Shown here in pieces: positions 8,639 through 17,752 of a stretch of DNA of 64,000 nucleotides. Under the pieces are notes generated by a model. That model saw only the letters and a program-made list of their open reading frames with translations, made no database searches and was not told where the DNA came from. Positions within the stretch are counted from its first letter, which is position 1. Every line of letters begins with the position of its first letter. The stretch covers positions 62,001 through 126,000 of the forward strand of contig DBBX01000007.1 in NCBI GenBank assembly GCA_002292815.1, given 5' to 3'. Source of the DNA: Thiotrichaceae bacterium UBA973. Its GTDB lineage: Bacteria > Pseudomonadota > Gammaproteobacteria > Eutrophobiales > Eutrophobiaceae. The position numbers were made by a program, and so were the translations under genes.

Positions 8639-8656
8639 TCGCACATCACTGTGCGA
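8639..8656. repeat. Short hairpin repeat with TCAC loop
   Basis: TCGCACA-TCAC-TGTGCGA is a perfect 7-bp inverted repeat in the 385-bp gap between 8410 and 8794. It is nearly the same as the hairpin at 7992-8009. Apart from this hairpin and the terminator at 8534-8571 I see nothing coding in the gap. Confidence 0.5.
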
Positions 8657-8794
8657 TGCCAAATAAAATACTGTTTTGTCAGAGTCATTGTTTTCATGTG
8701 GATAAGATGGTCTGCCTCATTTCAATAGTTGTCAAGCCTTAGTGTGATATAAGTTTGTATAAGTTCATCTTGATTTACGATCTGAATTTAAAAT

Positions 8795-9739
8795 TCATGA
8801 CTCTGTCTCTGCTTTCTTTCTATTTTTATTTTCATTTTGAGCCACTCCATATTTCCCCCACAGCTCTTTAGCAAGATCATGGCCTTGTTTTCGCTCATCA
8901 ACAGTCATATATTCTTCAATTTCATCACGTAATTTCTCAGCCTGTTTATAGCCTCCAGCGGCAACTATGCCTACCCAGGCATAGGCTTGAACAAAGTCTT
9001 GCTCGGTTTTAATCCCGGCATAATATATTTTTCCCAAATAATACTGAGCCATTATGTTTTTCTTTTGTGCGGCCTCTAGAAACCATGCCATAGCTTCTGA
9101 GTTATTTTGTGGGATACCCAAACCATCTTGGTACATATTAAGTAGGTTTTTTTGAGAATTTAATATGCCTTGAGCTGCAGCTTTTCGGTACCATTCTATT
9201 GCTGCATTGTAATCTTGCTCTATGCCAAGACCATTTTCATGCATAACACCCAGATCATGTTGAGCACTGGCCGTCCCTTTCTCTGCTGCCTTACGATACC
9301 ATTTAGCCGCTTCTTTATAATCTTGCTTAACGCCAATACCATCATGAAACATATAACCTAAATTTGCTTCGGCTTCAGCATTACCCTGTACAGCGGCATT
9401 ACGTGCCCACTTTAATGCAAGCCAATAATCACGTTTAACACCGAGGCCTGCGATATAAAGTTGAGCTAACCTTATTTGTGACTCTGCTACACCATCATCT
9501 GCAGCCTTCTTGTACCAGTTAGCTGCTTGATTGTAATCTCGTTCAACGCCCAAACCCCTTTCATATATCTGACCAATATAGTTCTGCGCCATGTTATTAC
9601 CCGTTTCGGCTAGAGGCGTTAATTTTTTAAGTGCATCTTCATATTCATGAGCATTAAATGCTTCAATTGCTCTATCAAAGTCTGATTGTCCACAGGCCGA
9701 CAAAACCAGAATAAATAATATTAAAATATATTTTTTCAT
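8795..9739 (-). CDS. Sel1-repeat (SLR/TPR-like) lipoprotein
   Basis: A 314-aa protein with lipobox LSAC (Cys16) at the end of a hydrophobic signal, so probably lipid-anchored in the periplasm. From about residue 45 there are six 36-residue Sel1 units of the form AxxG...AQ..LG.(M/I)Y..GLGVxxDY..A..WYRKAA; the last is degenerate. Sel1 proteins are solenoid scaffolds for protein-protein contacts, often in envelope stress or secretion, but the partner here is unknown. It overlaps the end of the lactate permease gene by 4 bp, so it is translated from the same mRNA. The C-terminus is highly charged (ENKNRKKAETES). Confidence 0.85.
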   Translation of the reverse strand: MKKYILILFILVLSACGQSDFDRAIEAFNAHEYEDALKKLTPLAETGNNMAQNYIGQIYERGLGVERDYNQAANWYKKAADDGVAESQIRLAQLYIAGLGVKRDYWLALKWARNAAVQGNAEAEANLGYMFHDGIGVKQDYKEAAKWYRKAAEKGTASAQHDLGVMHENGLGIEQDYNAAIEWYRKAAAQGILNSQKNLLNMYQDGLGIPQNNSEAMAWFLEAAQKKNIMAQYYLGKIYYAGIKTEQDFVQAYAWVGIVAAGGYKQAEKLRDEIEEYMTVDERKQGHDLAKELWGKYGVAQNENKNRKKAETES

Positions 9740-11391
9740 GTGATTATGACGGCAATAAATGCTGCCATTAAAAGATAATATACTGTTGGAATAATGGTTT
9801 TACGTATTAAGTTCCCTTCTTGCCCAGAAAGACCACATGTCGCTGATGCAGCAACAATATTATGAATACAGATCATGTTTCCCGCCGCACCGCCTATAGC
9901 TTGCAAAGCTACGATCAGTGTCGGCGATAAACCTGTTTTAATTCCGACACCAAATTGGAATAAAGAAAAAGTAAGGTTACTAATAGTGTTACTGCCAGCA
10001 ATAAATGCACCTAATGCACCTATTGGAGCAGAAAATATTGGCCATGTTTGACCCGATAATGTGGCTATTGTTTGTGCTAATTCAATTGGCATGCTGGCAA
10101 GTCCAGCAGAATTTATGTCCGACTGAATAAAGATACGAACCATAGGGACAGCAAATATTAAGACTACTGCTGCATTTTTAAATGATCTTGTAGTGCTTTT
10201 TACAGCAGCAAAAACCTCAGATTTTGACATTCGATACAATGGAAGACAAATAAGTGCAACGAGAATAAAAATACTGCCAGGTAGATACAGAATATTAATT
10301 GAAGCATTGATACCTGTATTCAGGATTGACGGTATTGATAATTTAAACCCTGCTAAAAATGACTTAAAAGGCAGTTCTGGTAATCGCGTAATGACTAACA
10401 ATAATCCGATAAGAGCATAAGGCAAACATGCTTTCCATATGGGTATTATTTTTTTATCCCCATGGGCTTCATGAACGGGCTCTGATGCCTTCCAATTGGC
10501 CAACCAATCTTTCTCTTCGGGAAATTGCCATATTTTATCAGGCTGAAACAATCCATGCTTCGCTGCTATTGTCGTTGCAATTAACGCGATAAGCCCGCCA
10601 ATTAGTGATGGGAATTCTGGCCCGAGTACATTTGCAAACACGGCATAAGGGATAACAAAGGCTAAACCAGCGAACAGGGCAAATCGCCAAACTTCAAATC
10701 CCTCGCGCCAACTACGGTTAGCGCCAAAAAAACGGGTTAATAGCGTGACAACAAATAAAGGTATAACAAAACCAATGACAGCATGAATTAATGCCACCTG
10801 CCCACCAATTAAAAAAACAAGTTCATCTAGTGAGCCAATTTGGTCTTGTGTTGCTATATATGTATCAACAATGGCTTGTCCTGCCAAACCATCGTGTACG
10901 CCAATTAATATAGGAGTCCCGGCTGCACCAAAAGATACCGGGGTGCTTTGTATAATTAAGGCGCACATTACTGCTGCCAAGGGAGGAAAGCCCATTACGA
11001 CTAATAATGGTCCTGCAACAGCAGCAGGTGTACCGAAGCCCGATGCGCCTTCAATAAAAGCACCAAAGGCCCATGCAATAATTATCACTTGTATTCTTGG
11101 GTCGGGAGATATCTGAGTGAAGGCATTCCTGATTACCGTAACAGCGCCAGAATGTACTAATACAAACAGCAACAATAAAGCGCCGAGGACAATATAAAGT
11201 ACCTTGCCAGCTATAATTAAGCCTTCAATGCTAGCTGCAGCTACCGTTATTAGATCGACTTGCCAATAAAATATTGCCAATAAAATAGTAATTATGAGAC
11301 CAACAGGCATGGTTCGTTTTGCCGGCCATTGCCAAATAACCAGCAATAAAAAAACAACAGCAAGTGGGATAATAGCAATTAATGCAGACAT
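9736..11391 (-). CDS. lldP: L-lactate permease (LctP/LldP family)
   Basis: A polytopic membrane protein of about 551 aa with at least twelve hydrophobic spans. The conserved segment WAFGAFIEGASGFGTPAAVAGPLL and the later NTISNLTFSLFQFG and GGAAGNMICIHN motifs identify the lactate permease family (TC 2.A.14), which takes up lactate or glycolate with protons. I place the start at the ATG of MSALIAIIPL, the usual N-terminus in this branch; a TTG at 11406 directly after a stop is the alternative. No lactate dehydrogenase is adjacent. The partner downstream is the Sel1 lipoprotein gene. Confidence 0.88.
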   Translation of the reverse strand: MSALIAIIPLAVVFLLLVIWQWPAKRTMPVGLIITILLAIFYWQVDLITVAAASIEGLIIAGKVLYIVLGALLLLFVLVHSGAVTVIRNAFTQISPDPRIQVIIIAWAFGAFIEGASGFGTPAAVAGPLLVVMGFPPLAAVMCALIIQSTPVSFGAAGTPILIGVHDGLAGQAIVDTYIATQDQIGSLDELVFLIGGQVALIHAVIGFVIPLFVVTLLTRFFGANRSWREGFEVWRFALFAGLAFVIPYAVFANVLGPEFPSLIGGLIALIATTIAAKHGLFQPDKIWQFPEEKDWLANWKASEPVHEAHGDKKIIPIWKACLPYALIGLLLVITRLPELPFKSFLAGFKLSIPSILNTGINASINILYLPGSIFILVALICLPLYRMSKSEVFAAVKSTTRSFKNAAVVLIFAVPMVRIFIQSDINSAGLASMPIELAQTIATLSGQTWPIFSAPIGALGAFIAGSNTISNLTFSLFQFGVGIKTGLSPTLIVALQAIGGAAGNMICIHNIVAASATCGLSGQEGNLIRKTIIPTVYYLLMAAFIAVIIT

Positions 11392-11533
11392 TGGGAGATT
11401 GTACAATTAAACCGAATATTTTTCTGAACTTATCAATGATGCTCTGCGGAAGCATCACCTAAGGCTAATCCTACATATTAGCACCATCAGTTAACAGCAA
11501 AATAGATAATATATAGCGCCACAATATTTAAAA

Positions 11534-11713
11534 TTATCGATAAAATTGTTTTGCGGGGGATATTGTTTTTGTCGTAGCATTGACCGGGACTGGAGCTTGC
11601 TCTTTAGTATTTTCATTAGCTGAATTGAGAGCTTTATTTTTTAGCTGATCTGCTTCTACAAATTTAGCTGCTAACTCATCTTCAATATTTTCAGAATAAA
11701 GCCGGCAATACAT
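11534..11713 (-). pseudogene. Possible small protein or gene remnant (59 codons)
   Basis: In the 11407-11889 gap a minus-strand frame opens from ATG at 11713 to TAA at 11536-11534. Its translation is protein-like (residues 8-20 ENIEDELAAKFVE, then a Thr/Pro/Ala-rich tail) and the frame stays open 33 codons further upstream without another ATG. A neighbouring frame (about 11750-11880) also reads as protein (SYPDYDGVIVLCG, FRFVVEN). This may be a frameshifted remnant of one gene or coincidence. No ribosome site is seen and no family is recognised. Confidence 0.25.
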
Positions 11714-11889
11714 TTCACCAATAGACTTTAACGATTTCCGGAAAATTAGTTTACAGCGACATGAATTGAAGTATTGAATGTCGACTTGAGACTGTTCTCA
11801 ACCACAAACCTAAAGGTAATGGCCTTGCCACACAGAACAATAACGCCATCATAGTCTGGATAACTTCTTAAATGATGTTAAGAATATTC

Positions 11890-13080
11890 TCACAAATTAG
11901 CTGATTTTATTTTCTCCTTCATTTGCAATGCAGCAATTGCATAACCACCATCAGCCGCATCTACGAAATGAAAATGCTCGCCACAACGATTATCTATCAT
12001 ACAAGTCATCAAAGCAGAATTTGAAAAATGAATGCCGTAAACGCATTGCTTTTTCAAATATTTTTCATTGAGATAAGCTTCTAATTCCTCTCGCTGCTTT
12101 TGTGTGCCAGAGATGACTTGACGTAAGACGCCGTCAAATTTTTTAAAATCGGTATTTTTCACCAAGTCGATTTTATATGTTCCCCAGGGGGTTCCTGTGA
12201 CGTTCAAGTTAAACGTCATGAATATCCAGCCTAAGATATTTTGCGCGTAGAGTTTTACCCAATACTTTAATACAGTCCAAGCATTTTCATTGCATGTCCT
12301 GACACGGACTTCATTTGTTAATTTATCTGTATCAGCTGTCAAACTTAGACCAGTTTCATAAACAGGGCGACACTCATCATCAGTTCCGTATATTTGTTGC
12401 ACCCTGCTGATAATCTCATTATATATTATAGATTCTTCTTCAATTGAAGGCGCCAACACCTTAACTATCAGTGCAATTGTTTCGCCATGTTTGCTTGGTA
12501 TATTATCCCACCGACACTCAAGACCTGAATAGTCAGTACTCGTCTCTTCAATATTATCTTCGTAGCGATATTGTTGACCTTTCAGCTTATCTTTCAGCAG
12601 ACTTTCCGCATACTCTATTCCCCCTCCAGCGAATGCGGCTTGATTATAGTATTCAGACATTCTATAGCGCGCGACAAAGACCTCATGCCCGGCATTTCTC
12701 ACAACGTCTATCGGGACAATACCAATTCTTAGTTTAAGATCGAATTGTTTTTCTGCCATAAATTTTGTTGCAACTAATGCTTTCTTTGCTTGCCCGACTA
12801 GATCCGCAGGAATACAGAGTGATGCGCCATCACCACCAAACATCGAAGGCAGAAGAATGGATGGGGAAATATTTCTGATAGCAGTAATAACAGACACCCC
12901 GACGATGTTAACGGCTTTATATTTTCCTGATTTGATAGCGCCGGTTGAATTTTGGATGTCTGCAGCTACAATGAACCAGTCATCAGGTAATTTTGAATAC
13001 TTGGACAAATCTGAAACAACTGAAAAATCAGCGTGTATGGGAAGTTTTGAGTAATAATTATCTGACAACATATTAAACAA
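11890..13080 (-). CDS. DUF3095 family protein (nucleotide-cyclase-related)
   Basis: A 396-aa cytosolic protein matching my memory of DUF3095: FIVAADIQNSTGAI near residue 35, LLPSMFGGDGASLCIP near 77-92 and the AFAGGGIEYAE segment. The paired aspartates (AADIQNST and FGGDGA) sit where class III nucleotidyl cyclases hold metal ions, and some family members are labelled adenylate cyclase without proof. No receiver or membrane domain is present. It is divergent from the DUF1538-PII operon; its ATG is 94 bp from the FNR box at 13174, so they may share control. Confidence 0.75.
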   Translation of the reverse strand: MFNMLSDNYYSKLPIHADFSVVSDLSKYSKLPDDWFIVAADIQNSTGAIKSGKYKAVNIVGVSVITAIRNISPSILLPSMFGGDGASLCIPADLVGQAKKALVATKFMAEKQFDLKLRIGIVPIDVVRNAGHEVFVARYRMSEYYNQAAFAGGGIEYAESLLKDKLKGQQYRYEDNIEETSTDYSGLECRWDNIPSKHGETIALIVKVLAPSIEEESIIYNEIISRVQQIYGTDDECRPVYETGLSLTADTDKLTNEVRVRTCNENAWTVLKYWVKLYAQNILGWIFMTFNLNVTGTPWGTYKIDLVKNTDFKKFDGVLRQVISGTQKQREELEAYLNEKYLKKQCVYGIHFSNSALMTCMIDNRCGEHFHFVDAADGGYAIAALQMKEKIKSANL

Positions 13081-13173
13081 TTATTATGAGTTGTAGTTTC
13101 AAATAGCGTTATTGCTAATATCTACTCAAATAGCCTGATAAGCATAAATTCATAAGGCAAACTCATCAAGCTG

Positions 13174-13214
13174 TTGATATGGATCAAACACCTTATTTAT
13201 ATCACTTTTATACT
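13174..13214 (+). promoter_or_regulatory. FNR/ANR-type promoter of the DUF1538-PII operon
   Basis: TTGAT-ATGG-ATCAA (13174-13187) is a perfect FNR/ANR/Dnr consensus site. A TATACT hexamer at 13209-13214 begins 28.5 bp from its centre, which puts the site near -41.5, the class II activator position. A second -10-like TATAAT lies at 13231-13236. The leader would be about 68 nt. This predicts induction of the operon at low oxygen. Confidence 0.8.
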
Positions 13215-13289
13215 TAAAAACTGCGACTATTATAATATCAGGCTTACTCATCTTAAATAAGCAAATATAAAATTTAATTCACCATAAAC

Positions 13290-15068
13290 ATGCCTACTTT
13301 AAAATACATCCGCTTTGGTTCTTTTGTCCGCGAGATAACAATGCGTCAAGAAGAGGTTAGCTATAATGATTTAGCGCCAGAGATCAAACAGGATCAATAT
13401 GGAAACGATTTAGTCTATCAACCTGGCAAGCTCAAATTACGTTCGATTGATATATATCGACTGGTGCAACCTTATTTCAAGGTACGATTAATCGATCAAA
13501 TCAAGGCTGTATTGCCACTGGCCATTTATCTGATTTTATTTCAACTGCTGATACTACGTCAGAATGTTACAGATTCATGGATTATTACAGCAGGTTTAAT
13601 GTCCGTAATTTTTGGGCTTATGTTTTTTATTGAAGGTTTAAAAGTGGGGCTCATGCCTTTTGGTGAAACAATTGGCAATATCTTGCCATCAAAGGCAAAA
13701 CTACCAACTGTATTGTTCATTGCCTTTTTGCTTGGCATTGGTGTCACCTTCGCTGAACCTGCTATTGGTGCACTAAAGACAGCTGGCGCGATAGTCAATG
13801 TTGAACGAGCACCCTATTTATATTCTTTATTAAATTCATGGTCAGGCGTGCTGGTGTTAATGGTTGGCATGGGTGTTGGACTTGCGGCAGTTTTGGGAAC
13901 ACTTCGATTTATATATGGCTGGAGTTTGAAACCTCTTATCTACATGTCATTAATACCGACTATTGGATTAACCCTATATATTATGACTGACAGTGAACTC
14001 AGTAAAATACTGGGCCTAGCATGGGATTGTGGAGCGGTAACAACTGGACCAGTCACGGTACCTCTGGTGCTTTCACTCGGAATTGGTATTGCCACAGCCG
14101 CTGGCAAAGGCCGATCATCGTTATCCGGGTTTGGTATTGTCACTCTCGCATCATTATTTCCTATCATTGCCGTTCAAATTCTGGCTATTTTTGTTTCTTT
14201 TACAGAAACACCCGAAATGATTATTAGTGAAGCTGCCTCTATCAGTAATTTATCAAGCACCTTAAGTTGGCACGAAACAACACCTTACGTTGAATTACTA
14301 TCAGGTATCCGTGCAATTGTTCCATTAGTAATATTTTTAATGTTTATACTTCTTTATATACTTAAAGAAAAAATCAAACATCCAGGCACCATTGCTTATG
14401 GAATTTCCCTATCTGTAATAGGTATGATTATCTTTAATGTTGGCCTGAGTTATGGCCTGTCCAAACTAGGAGGTCAATCTGGCGGTCTGGTACCTGGTGC
14501 TTTCACACAGATCGAGCTTATCAGCGAATCACCTTTATATAACTTTGCATTAGGTATGACGATTGCACTTGCTTTTGCATGGATACTCGGTTTTGGCGCA
14601 ACGCTGGCCGAGCCGGCATTAAACGCATTGGGCACGACCGTTGAAAACCTGACTAATGGCGCTTTTAGAAAAAAGTTATTAATGCACGCTGTTTCGTTTG
14701 GTGTTGGCTGTGGCATAGCAATAGGTATCTTTAAAATTATATTCTCCATTCCGATTGCCTACATTATTATCCCTGGTTATTTAGTTGCTATCGTTTTGAC
14801 ATACTTCTCAACTGAAGAGTTTGTCAATATTGCCTGGGACAGTGCTGGCGTTACAACAGGCCCGGTAACTGTACCATTAGTGTTAGCGATGGGATTAGGC
14901 TTTGGTGAAGCAGTTGGCGCGATAGAAGGCTTTGGTATTTTATCTATGGCATCAATTGGTCCAATCATTTCAGTTATGGCTACTGGCTTATGGATACAAT
15001 GGAAAGTTAACAAGCGCCGCGAACGTGAAGATGAATTAGTTGAATCTCTTGAAGGAGTTGACTCATGA
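13290..15068 (+). CDS. DUF1538 integral membrane protein (putative PII-linked transporter)
   Basis: A 592-aa polytopic membrane protein made of two homologous halves. Each half has an (A)EPA motif (GVTFAEPAIGALK, FGATLAEPALNALG) and a WD(C/S)(A/G)..TTGPVTVPLVL motif (about residues 247 and 515), the hallmarks of DUF1538. The inverted or tandem repeat design suggests a transporter, but the substrate is unknown. A 75-residue cytosolic N-terminus precedes the first span; an internal ATG (MRQEE) is an alternative start. The stop overlaps the first PII-like gene (ATGA), and a second PII-like gene follows without gap, strongly implying PII control of the channel. An FNR promoter lies upstream. Confidence 0.85.
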   Translation: MPTLKYIRFGSFVREITMRQEEVSYNDLAPEIKQDQYGNDLVYQPGKLKLRSIDIYRLVQPYFKVRLIDQIKAVLPLAIYLILFQLLILRQNVTDSWIITAGLMSVIFGLMFFIEGLKVGLMPFGETIGNILPSKAKLPTVLFIAFLLGIGVTFAEPAIGALKTAGAIVNVERAPYLYSLLNSWSGVLVLMVGMGVGLAAVLGTLRFIYGWSLKPLIYMSLIPTIGLTLYIMTDSELSKILGLAWDCGAVTTGPVTVPLVLSLGIGIATAAGKGRSSLSGFGIVTLASLFPIIAVQILAIFVSFTETPEMIISEAASISNLSSTLSWHETTPYVELLSGIRAIVPLVIFLMFILLYILKEKIKHPGTIAYGISLSVIGMIIFNVGLSYGLSKLGGQSGGLVPGAFTQIELISESPLYNFALGMTIALAFAWILGFGATLAEPALNALGTTVENLTNGAFRKKLLMHAVSFGVGCGIAIGIFKIIFSIPIAYIIIPGYLVAIVLTYFSTEEFVNIAWDSAGVTTGPVTVPLVLAMGLGFGEAVGAIEGFGILSMASIGPIISVMATGLWIQWKVNKRREREDELVESLEGVDS

Positions 15069-15430
15069 GTAAACGCAATATCGTTGTTTTAACCGATGTA
15101 GCATTGATAACGTGCATTATTCAAAAAGGATCCGCCGACACTATAGTGAAGGCTGCCCAGGATGCTGGTGCCCAAGGTGCAACTGTATTTTATGCAAGAG
15201 GTAGTGGCGTTAGAGAAAGACTTGGTGTGTTCGGAATTGCTGTTGAAGTTGAAAAAGAAATTATTAATATTGTTGTTGCTACTGATCAAATTGATCGTAT
15301 ATTTGAAAAAATATATCTGGCGGGAAATCTTGATACGCCAGGCATGGGCTTCATGTATGTTACTCCTTTAGAAAAGGCCGCTACTTACATACCTGCAGAA
15401 ATTGCTGACAAACTCGCTACGGAAGCTTAA
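15065..15430 (+). CDS. PII-like signalling protein (first copy)
   Basis: A 121-aa protein with the ferredoxin-like PII fold: first strand NIVVLTDVALITCII, a T-loop-like stretch (ARGSGVRERLGVFGIAVEVEKE) and a last strand motif GMGFMYVTPLEKA. The T-loop lacks the canonical uridylylated Tyr51 context of GlnB/GlnK, so classic GlnD modification is unlikely. PII proteins form trimers that bind ATP/ADP, 2-oxoglutarate or, in SbtB, cAMP, and plug or regulate transporters. Its start overlaps the DUF1538 stop, so that membrane protein is the obvious partner. Confidence 0.85.
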   Translation: MSKRNIVVLTDVALITCIIQKGSADTIVKAAQDAGAQGATVFYARGSGVRERLGVFGIAVEVEKEIINIVVATDQIDRIFEKIYLAGNLDTPGMGFMYVTPLEKAATYIPAEIADKLATEA

Positions 15431-15808
15431 GTGCCTAACAAACCAGAAAATCTGGAAACCATGGGAAAGATTAAGTTATCTAACGACAAGTTAATCACCT
15501 GCATCTTACCAAAAGGTTTGGCTTCGCCAATTTTGAAAAAATTAAAAACTGAAAAAGGCATTATCAGGGCTCATCTTAAATCGGCTCGTGGTATGGGGAA
15601 AATTACCCCTCTGGCCTATCGTGGCGCTGGCGAACAAGCGGAAAAAGACATGTTAAATATTGTTGTCAATCAAGATGAAGCAGACGATATATTTTTCTAT
15701 ATCTATGAAGAAGCAGATATAGACAGACCGCACGGCGGCATTATATACATGCGTCAACTGGGTCCATCAACGCCCTTTACACTTCCAGATCTACCTGATG
15801 AAGAATAA
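15431..15808 (+). CDS. PII-like signalling protein (second copy)
   Basis: A 125-aa PII-like protein starting at GTG directly after the TAA of the first copy. The fold signature is KLITCILPKGLASPILKKL at about 19-37, a T-loop with RGMGKITPLAYRGAGEQ and the final strand GGIIYMRQL. It is only distantly similar to the first copy, so the two may form different trimers or a heterotrimer. The C-terminal tail (PFTLPDLPDEE) is acidic. Conserved side by side with DUF1538, it most likely senses a nucleotide or metabolite and gates the transporter; the ligand cannot be deduced. Confidence 0.82.
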   Translation: MPNKPENLETMGKIKLSNDKLITCILPKGLASPILKKLKTEKGIIRAHLKSARGMGKITPLAYRGAGEQAEKDMLNIVVNQDEADDIFFYIYEEADIDRPHGGIIYMRQLGPSTPFTLPDLPDEE

Positions 15809-15819
15809 AGCCGGCAAAG

Positions 15820-16731
15820 TTAAATTCTAACACACCGAAAAATAACACCAGCATGAGGATCATTTAAAGGAGTGCCGCCAAAATAGATAGTGCCATGATC
15901 AGCAAGCAATTCTTCTTCTCTATGTAATCTAATATTACGCCCATTCGCAAAATAGACAGCTGTTCCGTTTGTACTATTGTCCTGAAGATGAAAAACACCA
16001 TGACGGAAGGTGATTTCAGCATGTGACTTTGATGTGAATTTCCCATCTACACAAAGATCATTCGTCTCCCCACGACCAACCAGACAATGAGTGTGCGCTG
16101 AATCGAGGCGAATCTGTTTTCCTCCGTAATCCAACAAAAGTGCTGTATGAGTGGCATCTTCTTCAGTAGACGGTAACCTACCAATTCTTGTTACCTCTTC
16201 CTCTTCTTCCCATGGAAGGCCATAAACCTTTAGCTCACCATCCCAGGCATCGGCTTCTACAGAATTAATGAATCGCGCGTTATATTTAAGTTCTTCCGGT
16301 AATGCATCAATACTTTGGCTACTGGTAAGAATTTCATCTTTTTTTGCAAGGTTGATAATCTGCTGGGCGATAATCGGTGCTTCACCTATGAGCTCCTTGC
16401 CTCTATACCGCACCGCGCCATAATGCCAGCCTATTTTGACATGCACTTCGCCGATACTAAATCTTCCTTGCTCACTAGCTGACTGAAGTGCTTCATGCAT
16501 AGCTATTGCTGCCATAGCGGCTTTGACAGGGTTTGGGAATTTACACATGGCCTCATCGCCAATAGTTTTAACGACGCTACCTTCTAAGCTAGAGGCTACG
16601 TCTGATAATATAGAGATACAAGTTTCTATATTTTGACGTGCTATTGCATCACCATGTGTTTCATAAATATGCGTACTTCCTGAAACATCCGCATACAATA
16701 TCGCTAGTTTCTGTATTGTGTCATCCGACAT
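15820..16731 (-). CDS. Class III adenylate/guanylate cyclase domain with FHA domain
   Basis: A 303-aa cytosolic fusion. Residues 1-170 are a class III nucleotidyl cyclase domain with both metal-binding aspartates (YADVSGST, D15; TIGDEAMCKF, D59) and WHYGAVRYRG. Residues about 215-290 form an FHA domain (LVGRGETNDLCV, SKSHAEITF, DNSTNGTAVYF), which binds phosphothreonine. The FHA part implies that activity is set by a Ser/Thr kinase. It is convergent with the PII operon (11 bp apart). Together with the DUF3095 gene it flanks the DUF1538-PII genes, hinting at a cyclic-nucleotide link. Confidence 0.85.
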   Translation of the reverse strand: MSDDTIQKLAILYADVSGSTHIYETHGDAIARQNIETCISILSDVASSLEGSVVKTIGDEAMCKFPNPVKAAMAAIAMHEALQSASEQGRFSIGEVHVKIGWHYGAVRYRGKELIGEAPIIAQQIINLAKKDEILTSSQSIDALPEELKYNARFINSVEADAWDGELKVYGLPWEEEEEVTRIGRLPSTEEDATHTALLLDYGGKQIRLDSAHTHCLVGRGETNDLCVDGKFTSKSHAEITFRHGVFHLQDNSTNGTAVYFANGRNIRLHREEELLADHGTIYFGGTPLNDPHAGVIFRCVRI

Positions 16732-16838
16732 AACAACACCTTCCTCTTAATTATCATGCTCAAAGATTAGCAATAAACGAATTTTGATTTATTGATTCAT
16801 ATCAACATAGACATGGAAAAAACAGATGCTATTATTTT

Positions 16839-17663
16839 TTATAATTGCCATTCGCTTAATTTTTTTGCTTCTACTGTATCCGGATATTGGTTTCGTAATA
16901 ATAAGGCATAGCTAGATACATCATCTTCAAAGTTGAGTTCTTTACAGATTTGAATGCCTAACCATAAGCTCTTTGGACTATGCCTTGCATTATCTTGATA
17001 TCGTTCAAAATATTGATACGCTAACTCGTATTCATTTCTATTATAAGAAATATCAGCCATTTTGATTAAGGCATATGAAAAACGCGGGTTTTTACTTAAC
17101 GCTTTTTTAAAGTACTCCTCACCTATTTGTGGTTTATTATCATAGACACATAAACCCGCATTAGTTAGTGCAATTTCAGGCGTGTCATATAAAAGATTAT
17201 TTGCAGCATTTAAAAATTGCGTCTCGGCTTCATCAAGTCGACCGCTATTACATAACAACAAGCCATAGTTATTGTGTGTGGATGAATCCGACGAGTCTAA
17301 TGACAAGGATTTTTTAAAGTTTTTTTCTGATTCAACAGGTTCTCCCAGGCGTTGATAAAGCAAACCCAGAACATTATATGTTGGAGCATAATCAGGCTTG
17401 GCCGAAAGTGAACGTTCCAACCTAGTCAGTGCATTTTCATATGAACCCTGCTGCATGTATTCAACTCCAAGATTCATATTAGCAATAGCCACTTCCAGGG
17501 CTTGATCTTTACTTATTTTTTTTGGATTATTTAAATCTCTTTCAGCAGAATTGTACGCTGCATTATTAATGGTCTGACCAACAGCACCAACCAATGCCAT
17601 TGGTCCGCAGCCTGAAATAAGTAACGTTGCTAATACTGTAATTAGAATACTCAAGTATTTCAT
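16839..17663 (-). CDS. TPR lipoprotein, PilF/PilW-like
   Basis: A 274-aa protein with lipobox LISGC (Cys19) and at least five tetratricopeptide repeats between residues 60 and 250 (for example YNVLGLLYQRLGEPVESEKNFKK-type units). It resembles PilF/PilW, the outer-membrane lipoprotein that pilots the type IV pilus secretin PilQ. In many gammaproteobacteria pilF lies in an rlmN-pilF-rodZ cluster, which is absent here, so a general TPR lipoprotein is an alternative. After Cys there is a small hydrophobic Gly/Ala segment (MALVGAVGQTINNAAYN) not typical of PilF. Confidence 0.65.
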   Translation of the reverse strand: MKYLSILITVLATLLISGCGPMALVGAVGQTINNAAYNSAERDLNNPKKISKDQALEVAIANMNLGVEYMQQGSYENALTRLERSLSAKPDYAPTYNVLGLLYQRLGEPVESEKNFKKSLSLDSSDSSTHNNYGLLLCNSGRLDEAETQFLNAANNLLYDTPEIALTNAGLCVYDNKPQIGEEYFKKALSKNPRFSYALIKMADISYNRNEYELAYQYFERYQDNARHSPKSLWLGIQICKELNFEDDVSSYALLLRNQYPDTVEAKKLSEWQL

Positions 17664-17752
17664 GTCTTATAGTATAAAACCAATTAGTATAAAATATATG
17701 AACACATCGTAAGCGTATTATTAAACAATAGAAACACCATCAATAGATTAAT

